Notes: a model not told the origin generated them from the letters alone. A stretch of DNA of 13,023 bases from Ruminococcaceae bacterium UBA1320 (GCA_002306975.1 DBTI01000189.1:1-13023); one strand, 5' to 3'; positions 1 to 6,298 are shown, numbered from the stretch's first letter. Numbers and translations: made by a program.

Positions 1-447
1 CAAACCAACACACACGCCCAGCATCGGCCGGCCTGCATTGCGGCTTAGAATATTTCCAATACAGTCAGTCACTACGGAAATGTCGCCGTTTTTCAGATCA
101 TCCGTCAGCCTCAGCGTATGCTGCTCGATAATGTCCCCCTGAAGGTTCACAAGACCGATATTCGCAAACCGACCTTCAATTTCCAGCCCGATCGCATGGT
201 AGGCATCGGGGTTGCAACGCAGCAGGCGGCCCTTTCTGCCAAGCCCTCCTTCACCCGATACGGTGTCCCCCGACTCAATGACCATGTTTTTTGAAATAAG
301 AAAATCAATGATTTTCTGAACGGTTGGAAAGCTCATTTCGGTCATCCGGGCAATATCCGGACGGGAAAGCTCAATCCGGCTCAGGAATAAGTCAAATACA
401 AGCTCTCTGTTTTTTGATTTGATATAAGCTGGAATAAATGATTGCAT
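1..447 (-). CDS. ROK-family transcriptional repressor, partial (N-terminal 149 residues)
   Basis: The reading frame starts at the ATG complementary to 445-447 and is open to the left edge, so the C-terminal part is missing. A GAGGG sequence about 9 bases upstream supports this start. Residues 1-75 form a winged helix-turn-helix: 'ELSRPDIARMTEMSFPTVQK' followed by a wing rich in Gly ('SGEGGLGRKGR'). From about residue 95 the first strands of the ROK sugar-kinase-like fold begin ('AIGLEIEGRFANIGLVN'), ending near 'GVCVGL', the usual 'GIGxPG' region. This order (wHTH, then ROK domain) is that of NagC/XylR/Mlc-type repressors, not of free ROK kinases. It is divergent from an amino-sugar operon, so the likely effector is GlcNAc, GlcNAc-6-P or GlcN-6-P; that is inference, since the sugar-binding residues lie outside the window. 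Confidence 0.9.
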   Translation of the reverse strand, partial: MQSFIPAYIKSKNRELVFDLFLSRIELSRPDIARMTEMSFPTVQKIIDFLISKNMVIESGDTVSGEGGLGRKGRLLRCNPDAYHAIGLEIEGRFANIGLVNLQGDIIEQHTLRLTDDLKNGDISVVTDCIGNILSRNAGRPMLGVCVGL

Positions 448-507
448 AAAACTGCCCTCTCATCAACTGTCTGTTTATCTTATAAAGATAATATTATAAT
501 ACTATAT

Positions 508-523
508 TTAATAATATTATTAA
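508..523. promoter_or_regulatory. Perfect 16-bp palindrome, candidate ROK repressor operator 1
   Basis: TTAATAATATTATTAA is a perfect palindrome centred on AATATT. On the minus strand it covers the best -10 candidate for the repressor gene (TATTAT, 511-516), 16 bases from a TTGATA -35 box (533-538). Occupancy would therefore block transcription of the repressor itself. The same core recurs at 549-564 and 731-746. AT-richness makes chance palindromes more likely here, so the recurrence matters more than the single site. Confidence 0.5.
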
Positions 524-538
524 TCTGATCTATATCAA
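511..538 (-). promoter_or_regulatory. Candidate promoter of the ROK repressor gene
   Basis: Read on the minus strand, TTGATA (538-533), a 16-base spacer and TATTAT (516-511) make a plausible sigma-A promoter about 65 bases upstream of the repressor start. A second TATAAT on the same strand (498-493) has no good -35 partner. The spacer is so AT-rich that the exact box is uncertain. Confidence 0.4.
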
Positions 539-548
539 GGCACAACAT

Positions 549-564
549 TCAACAATATTACTAA
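549..564. promoter_or_regulatory. Candidate ROK repressor operator 2
   Basis: TCAACAATATTACTAA is an imperfect palindrome with the same layout as the sites at 508-523 and 731-746: T-Y-A-R-Y, then AATATT, then R-Y-T-A-W. It sits mid-spacer, 41 bases from operator 1, which is close to four helical turns and could allow cooperative binding or looping. A fourth, poorer match around 592-607 (core AATATT 597-602) keeps only the left half. Confidence 0.4.
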
Positions 565-730
565 TAATTCAAAGCAAAAATATAAAATTTCAACAAAATA
601 TTCCAAACAACAATTTTTCGTTATTCTTTTTTCTCTATTTAATAATAAACGAATTCAATGATAAAGACAAGCATTATTACCTAAAATTTCTATTGAAAAG
701 TCAATAATCTATGAGAATTTCGATAATTAT

Positions 731-746
731 TCAGCAATATTGCTAT
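731..746. promoter_or_regulatory. Candidate ROK repressor operator 3
   Basis: TCAGCAATATTGCTAT contains the perfect 12-bp palindrome AGCAATATTGCT (733-744). It abuts the -35 box of the permease promoter at 748-753, a natural place for a repressor of the catabolic operon. The left part (ATTCAGCAATATT) repeats the left part of site 2 (ATTCAACAATATT, 547-559) with one change. A separate perfect 6-4-6 inverted repeat, TATTGA/TCAATA, lies at 691-706 and is not explained by this motif. Confidence 0.5.
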
Positions 747-747
747 A

Positions 748-776
748 TTGAATTCTATAATAATCTGTGATATCAT
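748..776 (+). promoter_or_regulatory. Promoter of the amino-sugar operon
   Basis: TTGAAT (748-753), 17 bases, then TATCAT (771-776) preceded by TG at 768-769 forms an extended -10 sigma-A promoter. Transcription would start near 783 and give a leader of about 45 bases. A competing TATAAT at 756-761 lacks a convincing -35 box. The ribosome binding site GGAGGA (818-823) follows before the ATG at 829. Confidence 0.55.
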
Positions 777-828
777 TACAATCACATTATTAATTAAACT
801 TTATTAAATAATTGTTTGGAGGAATAAA

Positions 829-2013
829 ATGAAAAAGCTCGGCGTCCCGCAAAAGCTTTTGATCCTATATATCAGTTTTTACGCGGGCCAGTCGTTTTAC
901 GGCACTTATCTTAATTTGTATCTTTCAGAAATCGGGCTGTCAAAATCAATGATCGGCATTATCGTCTCTGTATCCACTATGTTTCTGCTTCTCGCGCAGC
1001 CCGCCTGGGGTTATGCAAGTGACAAGGTCAAGAAGAAAAACACAATTTTAAAGATTTTGCTTTTGGGCAGCACGCTCACTGCACTGCTTTTCTACTTTTC
1101 CACGAGTTTCTGGTACATATTTTGCCTTATCACCGTGTTTGCCATATTCTTCACCCCGATTACCCCGCTCCTCGACAACCTTTCGCTGGAATCTATGGAA
1201 GTGGTTAAGCCGGAGGAAAACAAAAAGAAAAAATGGGATTACGGACGCATCCGCATGGGCGGCACCATCGGTTACTGCGTCGCAAGCTTCCTCTCCGGCA
1301 TGGTGCTAAAAAATAACTATTCCCATATTTTCTGGATTATCAGTATCTTTATGATTGGCTGCTTCTTACTTATATTCACGCTGCCGACGGTAAAGGGATA
1401 CCCGAAGAAAAAGGAAAAAGCCGCATTTAAACAACTCCTTCACAACAGGTCTCTCATCTGCCTCATCTTTATCTATGTCGTATTCAGCATAGGCTTAAAC
1501 TTTTTCTACAGCTATTACCCGATTTATTATATCTCAATAGGCGGCAACAGTTCCTTCGTCGGCATCATGATGACGGTGTGCTCGATCACCGAAATTCCCT
1601 GCCTGTTTCTTGCCGGCAGAGTGGTGAAACGTTACGGAACCGTCAATGTGATGATCGTTTCCGGGCTAATCACTACACTGCGCTGGTTCTTGCTTTTCGC
1701 CGTAACCAATCCTGTTCTCGCCATCTTGGTCAATATGCTGCATGGCCTTGGATTTGTAGGTTTCACCTATTGCATAATCCTCTACATAAACGACAATGTG
1801 CCAAAGGAATTGCGCGCCACAAGCCAAAGTCTCAATGTTCTGATAAGCACATTTTTCTCGCGTATTTTATTCGGCTACCTTGGCGGCCTAGGCAGTGATT
1901 TTTTCGGCGTAAACTATATGCTGCTCGGCTCCTGCATTATGACCTTGACCGCCACAATCATCTTCGCTTTTTGGCACCGACACATAGTAAATACCGAACC
2001 TGGTACCTTGTAA
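829..2013 (+). CDS. MFS permease of the LacY-like (MFS_1_like) type, probable amino-sugar importer
   Basis: A 394-residue integral membrane protein with about twelve hydrophobic segments and a basic central loop, the standard MFS size. The motif A loop between helices 2 and 3 reads 'GYASDKVKKKN' (residues 61-71). Two features point to the PF12832/LacY-PPP branch: 'TPLLDNLSLE' near residue 112 and 'YGRIRMGGTIGY' at 138-149. A GGAGGA site 5 bases before the ATG fixes the start. It is the first gene of an operon containing a sugar kinase, a SIS deaminase and NagA. The simplest reading is proton-coupled import of free GlcNAc or a related amino sugar, which the downstream hexokinase would then phosphorylate. 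The family is known; the substrate is inferred from neighbours only. It is not recognisably a NagP-type permease. Confidence 0.85.
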   Translation: MKKLGVPQKLLILYISFYAGQSFYGTYLNLYLSEIGLSKSMIGIIVSVSTMFLLLAQPAWGYASDKVKKKNTILKILLLGSTLTALLFYFSTSFWYIFCLITVFAIFFTPITPLLDNLSLESMEVVKPEENKKKKWDYGRIRMGGTIGYCVASFLSGMVLKNNYSHIFWIISIFMIGCFLLIFTLPTVKGYPKKKEKAAFKQLLHNRSLICLIFIYVVFSIGLNFFYSYYPIYYISIGGNSSFVGIMMTVCSITEIPCLFLAGRVVKRYGTVNVMIVSGLITTLRWFLLFAVTNPVLAILVNMLHGLGFVGFTYCIILYINDNVPKELRATSQSLNVLISTFFSRILFGYLGGLGSDFFGVNYMLLGSCIMTLTATIIFAFWHRHIVNTEPGTL

Positions 2014-2034
2014 CACCTGATTAAAATTGATTGC

Positions 2035-2069
2035 ATTACGGCTGAAAGGCAAAGATTTTCAGCCGTAAT
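2035..2069 (+). other. Perfect 13-bp hairpin between permease and hexokinase genes
   Basis: ATTACGGCTGAAA (2035-2047) and TTTCAGCCGTAAT (2057-2069) are exact reverse complements around a 9-base loop. The stem begins 22 bases after the permease stop and ends about 20 bases before the GGAGG of the hexokinase. No U-run follows, so it is unlikely to terminate. It may stabilise or process the mRNA, or lower expression of downstream genes relative to the permease. Confidence 0.6.
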
Positions 2070-2100
2070 TAGCTTGGCAAAATAAAAAGGAGGAATTTTT

Positions 2101-3411
2101 TTGGATAAATGGTCTGTGGATGTGATGTCGTTTCTCAAAAAGCACGGGATGGATTACAGGCTCATTGATGTTGAGCGCAGCACGCAGGAATTCGTTTCTG
2201 AAATGGAGCGCGGGCTCAGCGGCGCTGACAGCACACTTAGAATGATCCCTACTTATCTATCGGCAGTTGACGAAATCCCTGTAAACAAAACCGTAATCGT
2301 GCTCGACGCCGGGGGAACCAATCTAAGGGCGGCTGTTGTACACTTCAACGAGGCCAAGGAACCCGTTATAGAATCTTTTACGAATTATCCCATGCCGGGT
2401 ACCCACGGCGAGGTGACAAGTGAACAGTTCTTTGAAGGCATTGCGGATGCTGTGGAGCCCATTCTCGATAAAAGCGACACGGTCAGTTTCTGTTTTTCAT
2501 ACGCGACCGAGCCCCTAGCCGACAAGGACAACCGTGTGCTGGAAATACGCAAACAGCTAAAAGTCAAAGACCTCCTCGGTGAGAAAATAGGCGAAAGGCT
2601 TCAGAAAGTGCTGACCATGCGGGGGCATGAACGCAAAAAGATCGTGGTCTTCAACGATTCGGTCGCAACACTGCTCGCGGGTGTAGCGGAAAGCCGCGGC
2701 AAACAGCACAGCAGTTTTGTAGGGTTTATTCTGGGGACTGGAACCAACACCTGCTATTTGGAAAGCGCCGCTAAAATCAGCAAGTTGCCCGGCGGCTCGA
2801 AAGATGACTATATGCTCATCAACACCGAGTCCGGAGGCTATGGTCTTTTCAACATGAGTGAAATCGACAGGGAGTTTGATCTTTCCACAGCCGACCCCGG
2901 CAAATATGTCTATGAAAAGATGATCTCCGGCAAATACCAAGGAATACTTGCGCTGACCGCAGTTAAAAAGGCATCCGTCGAAGGATTATTTTCGGAATCA
3001 TTCAAAAGTGAAATCAGCCGTCTCGTCAGTCTTGACTCCAGCGAAGTTGACCGTTTTCTCGACAGCCCTTCGGATGACGGGGTGCTCGGTCGTTGCTGCA
3101 CCGGAGAGAACGCGGATGCCGACCGCAGTAAGCTTTTGTGTATGTTAAACGCCATTGTTGAGCGCACAGCCCGTCTTGTTACTATAAATCTCGTCGCAAC
3201 CCTGCTTAAAACCGGCGAGGGCCGTGACGCCGGCAGCCCTGTCTGCATTGCGCTCGATGGATCTGTCTGCCACTATTCCACGGCGTTCAGGGAAAAGCTT
3301 GATCAAAACATGAGGGAATTTGCCCTTGAAAAGCACGGTATATATTTTGACTTTTACGATATCAAAAACGGAACCCTGCTTGGCGCCGCCATTGCTGGCC
3401 TTCAGAATTAA
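2101..3411 (+). CDS. Hexokinase-family (eukaryotic type) sugar kinase, putative GlcNAc/hexose kinase
   Basis: A 436-residue protein carrying the landmarks of the eukaryotic hexokinase family, not of ROK or Glk kinases. They are: phosphate-1 loop 'VLDAGGTNLR' (67-76); sugar-binding segment 'FCFSYATEP' (130-138, equivalent to the hexokinase TFSFP stretch); 'FNDSVAT' with catalytic Asp186; phosphate-2 loop 'ILGTGTNTCY' (210-219); Glu243 in 'INTESGG'; 'YEKMISGKYQG' (271-281), nearly identical to the eukaryotic 'KMISGMYLG'; and adenosine motif 'IALDGS' (383-388). Length fits a single ~50-kDa unit. Translation starts at TTG: GGAGG at 2089-2093 is 7 bases upstream, whereas the first ATG (2125) has no site. 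Lying between a permease and the SIS/NagA pair, it probably makes GlcNAc-6-P; glucose or glucosamine as substrate is the alternative. Such hexokinases are uncommon in bacteria. Confidence 0.88.
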   Translation: MDKWSVDVMSFLKKHGMDYRLIDVERSTQEFVSEMERGLSGADSTLRMIPTYLSAVDEIPVNKTVIVLDAGGTNLRAAVVHFNEAKEPVIESFTNYPMPGTHGEVTSEQFFEGIADAVEPILDKSDTVSFCFSYATEPLADKDNRVLEIRKQLKVKDLLGEKIGERLQKVLTMRGHERKKIVVFNDSVATLLAGVAESRGKQHSSFVGFILGTGTNTCYLESAAKISKLPGGSKDDYMLINTESGGYGLFNMSEIDREFDLSTADPGKYVYEKMISGKYQGILALTAVKKASVEGLFSESFKSEISRLVSLDSSEVDRFLDSPSDDGVLGRCCTGENADADRSKLLCMLNAIVERTARLVTINLVATLLKTGEGRDAGSPVCIALDGSVCHYSTAFREKLDQNMREFALEKHGIYFDFYDIKNGTLLGAAIAGLQN

Positions 3412-3465
3412 TTACAGCGGCAAAAGCAGGCTTTCCTATAAAACCTGAAAGGATATGTTTATCCA

Positions 3466-4503
3466 ATGAGTATCATGCGCAAAGAGATTTTCGAACAACC
3501 GGAAGTCTTGAGAAAATGTATTGAAACAAACGGCATAACGGTTACCGCGCTTGTCGCCGCGCTGAAAAAGCACGACGTAAAGTTTATCTCGATTGCCGCA
3601 AGAGGCACCTCCGACCATGCCGCTATCTTTGGCAAATATGTTTTTGAATATCTTGTCGGCTGCCCAACCTGCCTCGCGGCCCCGTCGATTGCCTCTGTTT
3701 ACGGCAGAAAGCTCGACCTTCGCGGCACGCTTGTCATAGGCATATCACAATCCGGTATGGCGCAGGACGTGCTCGAGTACCTTGAAGAAGGCAAAGGTGC
3801 CGGAGCCATAACGGCCAGCATCACTAACAACATTGATTCCCCTCTTGCAAAGGCTGCTGAATTCCACCTGTTTTGCAATGCGGGCCTGGAAAAAAGTGTT
3901 GCAGCGACAAAGACCTTTGTTACTGAAATGATGCTTTTGCTAATGACAGGACTGATTTGGTCAGGTAATACGGATTATCTTAAACTATGCGGCACGGTGC
4001 CGGATCTACTTGAACAATCACTTGAATCTTTGGAAGGCAGCGCAAAACAGGCCGCGGAGCACCTGAAAAATATCCGTGACTGCATTACACTGTCACGCGG
4101 TTTTTCCTATCCTATCGCGCTCGAGAGCGCTCTTAAAATTCAGGAGACCTGTTATGTAAAAGCGAAGGGGTATTCGGTCTCCGATTTTTATCATGGGCCG
4201 ATCGCCATTGCGGATGAAAGCCTCCAGACCATTTTGATCGCGCCGGAATCCAAGATGATGCACGACTTTGAACAAGTTGCCAAACGGCTTCGCGAAGCAC
4301 ACGCGGGTCTGACGATCATTTCCCCGTCGGAGTCATTGCGCTCCTATGCGGATTTCTTCTTCCCGGTACCCAAAACAGATGAAATCACCGCGCCGTTTGT
4401 CAATGCGGCGGCTATTCAGCTGCTTGCCTGTAAGCTGGCGGATGAAAAAGGAATCAACCCTGATATGCCGCGCATGCTCAAAAAGGTCACGATAACGGTA
4501 TGA
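3466..4503 (+). CDS. SIS-domain glucosamine-6-phosphate deaminase (NagB-II/AgaS type)
   Basis: A 345-residue two-SIS-domain protein equivalent to the isomerase half of GlmS without the glutaminase domain. SIS1 holds 'ARGTSDHA' (45-52), 'GISQSG' (92-97) and the signature 'SVAATKT' (144-150). SIS2 holds 'ALESALKIQET' (218-228) and 'FYHGPIAI' (241-248). By alignment in mind with E. coli GlmS, the catalytic residues are kept: Glu227, His243 and C-terminal Lys339 in 'MLKKVTITV'. The expected reaction is GlcN-6-P to fructose-6-P plus ammonia; an AgaS role on GalN-6-P is the alternative. AAAGGA (3448-3453) lies 12 bases before this ATG; the ATG at 3475 is farther away. The gene follows the hexokinase by 54 bases with no terminator, so they are probably co-transcribed. 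Confidence 0.87.
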   Translation: MSIMRKEIFEQPEVLRKCIETNGITVTALVAALKKHDVKFISIAARGTSDHAAIFGKYVFEYLVGCPTCLAAPSIASVYGRKLDLRGTLVIGISQSGMAQDVLEYLEEGKGAGAITASITNNIDSPLAKAAEFHLFCNAGLEKSVAATKTFVTEMMLLLMTGLIWSGNTDYLKLCGTVPDLLEQSLESLEGSAKQAAEHLKNIRDCITLSRGFSYPIALESALKIQETCYVKAKGYSVSDFYHGPIAIADESLQTILIAPESKMMHDFEQVAKRLREAHAGLTIISPSESLRSYADFFFPVPKTDEITAPFVNAAAIQLLACKLADEKGINPDMPRMLKKVTITV

Positions 4504-4552
4504 TAAGCTATCGTTGTTCTTATCCTTTATCTATATTTAGTCCAAAATAGTT

Positions 4553-4558
4553 TATAAT
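4553..4558 (+). promoter_or_regulatory. Possible internal -10 box upstream of nagA
   Basis: A perfect TATAAT occurs in the 199-base gap between the SIS gene and nagA, but no good -35 box lies 16-18 bases upstream and there is no extended TG. If used, it would start a leader of about 135 bases containing the hairpins at 4575-4609 and 4664-4683. Confidence 0.25.
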
Positions 4559-4574
4559 TAAATCGGAACAGCTC

Positions 4575-4609
4575 GGTTATCTCCCCCGCCTCCGGCGTGG
4601 GCGATAGCC
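4575..4609 (+). other. GC-rich 16-bp imperfect hairpin in the nagA leader
   Basis: Positions 4575-4590 pair with 4594-4609 around a 3-base loop, with two mismatches and one G-U pair. It is strikingly C-rich/G-rich in an otherwise AT-rich spacer. The next T-rich stretch (4623-4632) is about 14 bases away, so it is a poor intrinsic terminator. Further down, TTTCGG (4664-4669) and CCGAAA (4678-4683) form a second hairpin ending just before the nagA ribosome site. AGCCCCC (4606-4612) could alternatively pair with GGGGGCT (4668-4674). Confidence 0.5.
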
Positions 4610-4702
4610 CCCTGCTTTCCGGTCTTTATTTTAGATTCAACACTAATCTTATGTGTATGATTATTTCGGGGGCTTTACCGAAAAGGGAGGGTTTGTACTA
4701 CA

Positions 4703-5839
4703 ATGATAATTAAAAACGCACTGATTTTCGGAGAGGATTTCACTTTCTTTCAGGGTGATGTCAAGGTGGAAGAAGGAAAAATCACTGAAATAGGCAGCCT
4801 TATTGCTGACGGGGAAACCGTTGACGCAAACGGGCTTTACCTTCTCCCCGGCTTTATCGATATCCATACACACGGCTGCGCCGGCGCTGATTTCTGTGAC
4901 GCGGGCATAGATACCATGCTCAAAATGGCGGATCAACAGGCGCAAAACGGGGTAACATCGTTTCTTCCCACTTCTATGACCGTGAGTACCGAAATGCTTG
5001 AAAATGTTTTTGCCACTCTGAAAACCTATATGGAGCAGCCGCACGACGGCGCACATGTTTACGGCGCTTATATGGAAGGCCCTTTTTTCTCTGCCGCGCA
5101 CAAGGGCGCTCAGCCGGAGGCCTATCTGCAAAACCCCAATGCGACTTTATTCCACCGTCTCAACAGGATTTCGGGCAACGCCATACGGGTGGTCGCGCTT
5201 GCACCCGAGCTGACCGGCAGCTCCGAATTCATCAGAGAAGTCAAAAAAACCGCCAGAGTCTCTATCGGTCATACCGCAGCCAGCTATGATACGGTAATGC
5301 ATGCTTTCGCAGACGGTGCAAGCAACATGACCCATCTTTATAATGCCATGACAGAGCTCAGCCACAGAGACCCCGGCGCCGTCGGAGCCGCCTTCGACAG
5401 CGACGCCACAGTAGAATTGATTTGCGACGGCATACATATTCACCCGGCGGTAATACGGGCCACCTTTAAAGAGGTGGGTGCGCGCAGAATTGTTCTCATC
5501 AGCGATTCGATGAGGGCAAGCGGCATGCCGGACGGCCGCTATTCGCTTGGCGGGCAGGAGGTATATGTAACCGGCGGCGTGGCAAAGCTCGCAGACGGAA
5601 CGATCGCGGGTTCGGTCACCAATGTTCGGCAATGCGTCAGAAACATTGTAAAATTCGGCATTTCATTAGAGGATGCTCTGATGTCGGCAACCATCAATCC
5701 GGCAAGAGTAGCCGGCATTGATCATGTGACCGGCAGCATCTCCCCCGGAAAATACGCAGACCTGCTCTTGACTGATCGGGAACTCAATCTGCGTCAGGTT
5801 TTTGTGCGCGGCCGCAATCAGTTAAAGCATTCGTTATAA
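4703..5839 (+). CDS. nagA: N-acetylglucosamine-6-phosphate deacetylase
   Basis: A 378-residue amidohydrolase-superfamily enzyme of normal NagA length. It removes acetate from GlcNAc-6-P to give GlcN-6-P in the cytoplasm, feeding the SIS deaminase encoded just upstream. Family motifs appear in order: 'GFIDIHTHG' (50-58), 'MEGPFF' with metal ligand Glu125, 'IGHT' with His190, 'THLYNAM' with His211, 'DGIHIHP' (242-248), and 'ISDSM' with catalytic Asp268. The C-terminal 'SISPGKYADLLL' (345-356) is the usual amidohydrolase end. GGGAGGG (4685-4691) lies 11 bases before the ATG. It is the last gene of the operon. The 199-base gap before it, with hairpins and a possible -10 box, could allow separate control. 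Confidence 0.95.
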   Translation: MIIKNALIFGEDFTFFQGDVKVEEGKITEIGSLIADGETVDANGLYLLPGFIDIHTHGCAGADFCDAGIDTMLKMADQQAQNGVTSFLPTSMTVSTEMLENVFATLKTYMEQPHDGAHVYGAYMEGPFFSAAHKGAQPEAYLQNPNATLFHRLNRISGNAIRVVALAPELTGSSEFIREVKKTARVSIGHTAASYDTVMHAFADGASNMTHLYNAMTELSHRDPGAVGAAFDSDATVELICDGIHIHPAVIRATFKEVGARRIVLISDSMRASGMPDGRYSLGGQEVYVTGGVAKLADGTIAGSVTNVRQCVRNIVKFGISLEDALMSATINPARVAGIDHVTGSISPGKYADLLLTDRELNLRQVFVRGRNQLKHSL

Positions 5840-5894
5840 CCGCAAAACCGGCCCACATTTATTGCAATTTTTTTAGCTGACTCAAGACTGCTCA

Positions 5895-5946
5895 AGCAGA
5901 AAAGGGGCGTTGCAAAACGAAAGTTTTGCGGCAGCTCCTTTGTGCT
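5895..5946 (+). terminator. Long GAAA-tetraloop hairpin after nagA, probable (possibly bidirectional) terminator
   Basis: Two 24-base arms flank a GAAA loop (5919-5922). The inner stem GCAAAAC/GTTTTGC is perfect, then G-U pairs and one bulge lead into AAAGGGGC/GCTCCTTT, and AGCA/TGCT closes the base. On the plus strand only CCTTTGTG follows, not a clean U-run. On the minus strand CCCCTTTTCTG follows. It lies 56 bases past the nagA stop and is the best candidate for the operon end. Confidence 0.5.
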
Positions 5947-6115
5947 GTTTAAAACCGACTTTTATCGCAATATACAAATAAAGCGGCAACTTAAATTGCT
6001 ATAGGTGGAATTTTATTGCAAACAACTTGAGTCGATGAAAGTAAAGGCACAACAAAATCGAGGTTTCGCATAATTGTGTTATCCGGCCTTAAGTCTTTTG
6101 TTCTATTGCTGTTTA

Positions 6116-6124
6116 TGCTATACT
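6116..6124 (+). promoter_or_regulatory. Extended -10 promoter for the second MFS gene
   Basis: TGCTATACT is an extended -10 element; the -35 region (TTTTGT, 6096-6101) is weak. Transcription from about 6131 would produce a 168-base leader before the GTG start, with alternative hairpins described among the findings. Confidence 0.4.
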
Positions 6125-6298
6125 TATCATTAAATAATTTCCAGAATGCGGTCACCTGTATGGAAGAAGCATATCGAACCAGCTATGCATCTGCATGGTA
6201 ATCGGAAGATACGCATTCCGAATAGGTAGCGTATGTCATTTTCATTTTATTTCTATCAATTTTTCATATTACTATAAATCACGAAAGGAAATTTTACC

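Larger units (their letters stand above)
5840..6298. other. 459-bp intergenic region between nagA and the second MFS gene
   Basis: No credible protein gene is visible. The region holds a T7 run (5868-5874), a long hairpin (5895-5946), an extended -10 promoter (6116-6124) and a structured leader. It also contains a 10-base direct repeat TTTATTGCAA at 5858-5867 and 6012-6021, and an 8-base inverted repeat GACTCAAG (5879-5886) / CTTGAGTC (6026-6033) bracketing the hairpin. A 13-codon ORF at 6160-6201 has no ribosome site. Confidence 0.6.

Noticed and set aside
1578..1898. 106-codon plus-strand ORF inside the permease gene
   Set aside because: It is a +1-type shadow of the permease frame, without a ribosome site or recognisable domain.
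1914..2138. Minus-strand open frame spanning the permease end and the hexokinase start
   Set aside because: It crosses two well-supported plus-strand genes and the 13-bp hairpin, and shows no family motif.
3455..3469. Four-codon ORF overlapping the start of the SIS gene
   Set aside because: AAAGGA is too close to its ATG and so short an ORF is expected by chance.
5147..5632. 161-codon minus-strand open frame inside nagA
   Set aside because: It lies fully within nagA, whose motifs are unambiguous; the frame is a by-product of GC-rich codon use.
6160..6201. 13-codon ORF (MEEAYRTSYASAW) as a leader peptide of the exporter
   Set aside because: No ribosome binding site precedes the ATG, so translation is unsupported; kept only as a side note to the attenuator finding.
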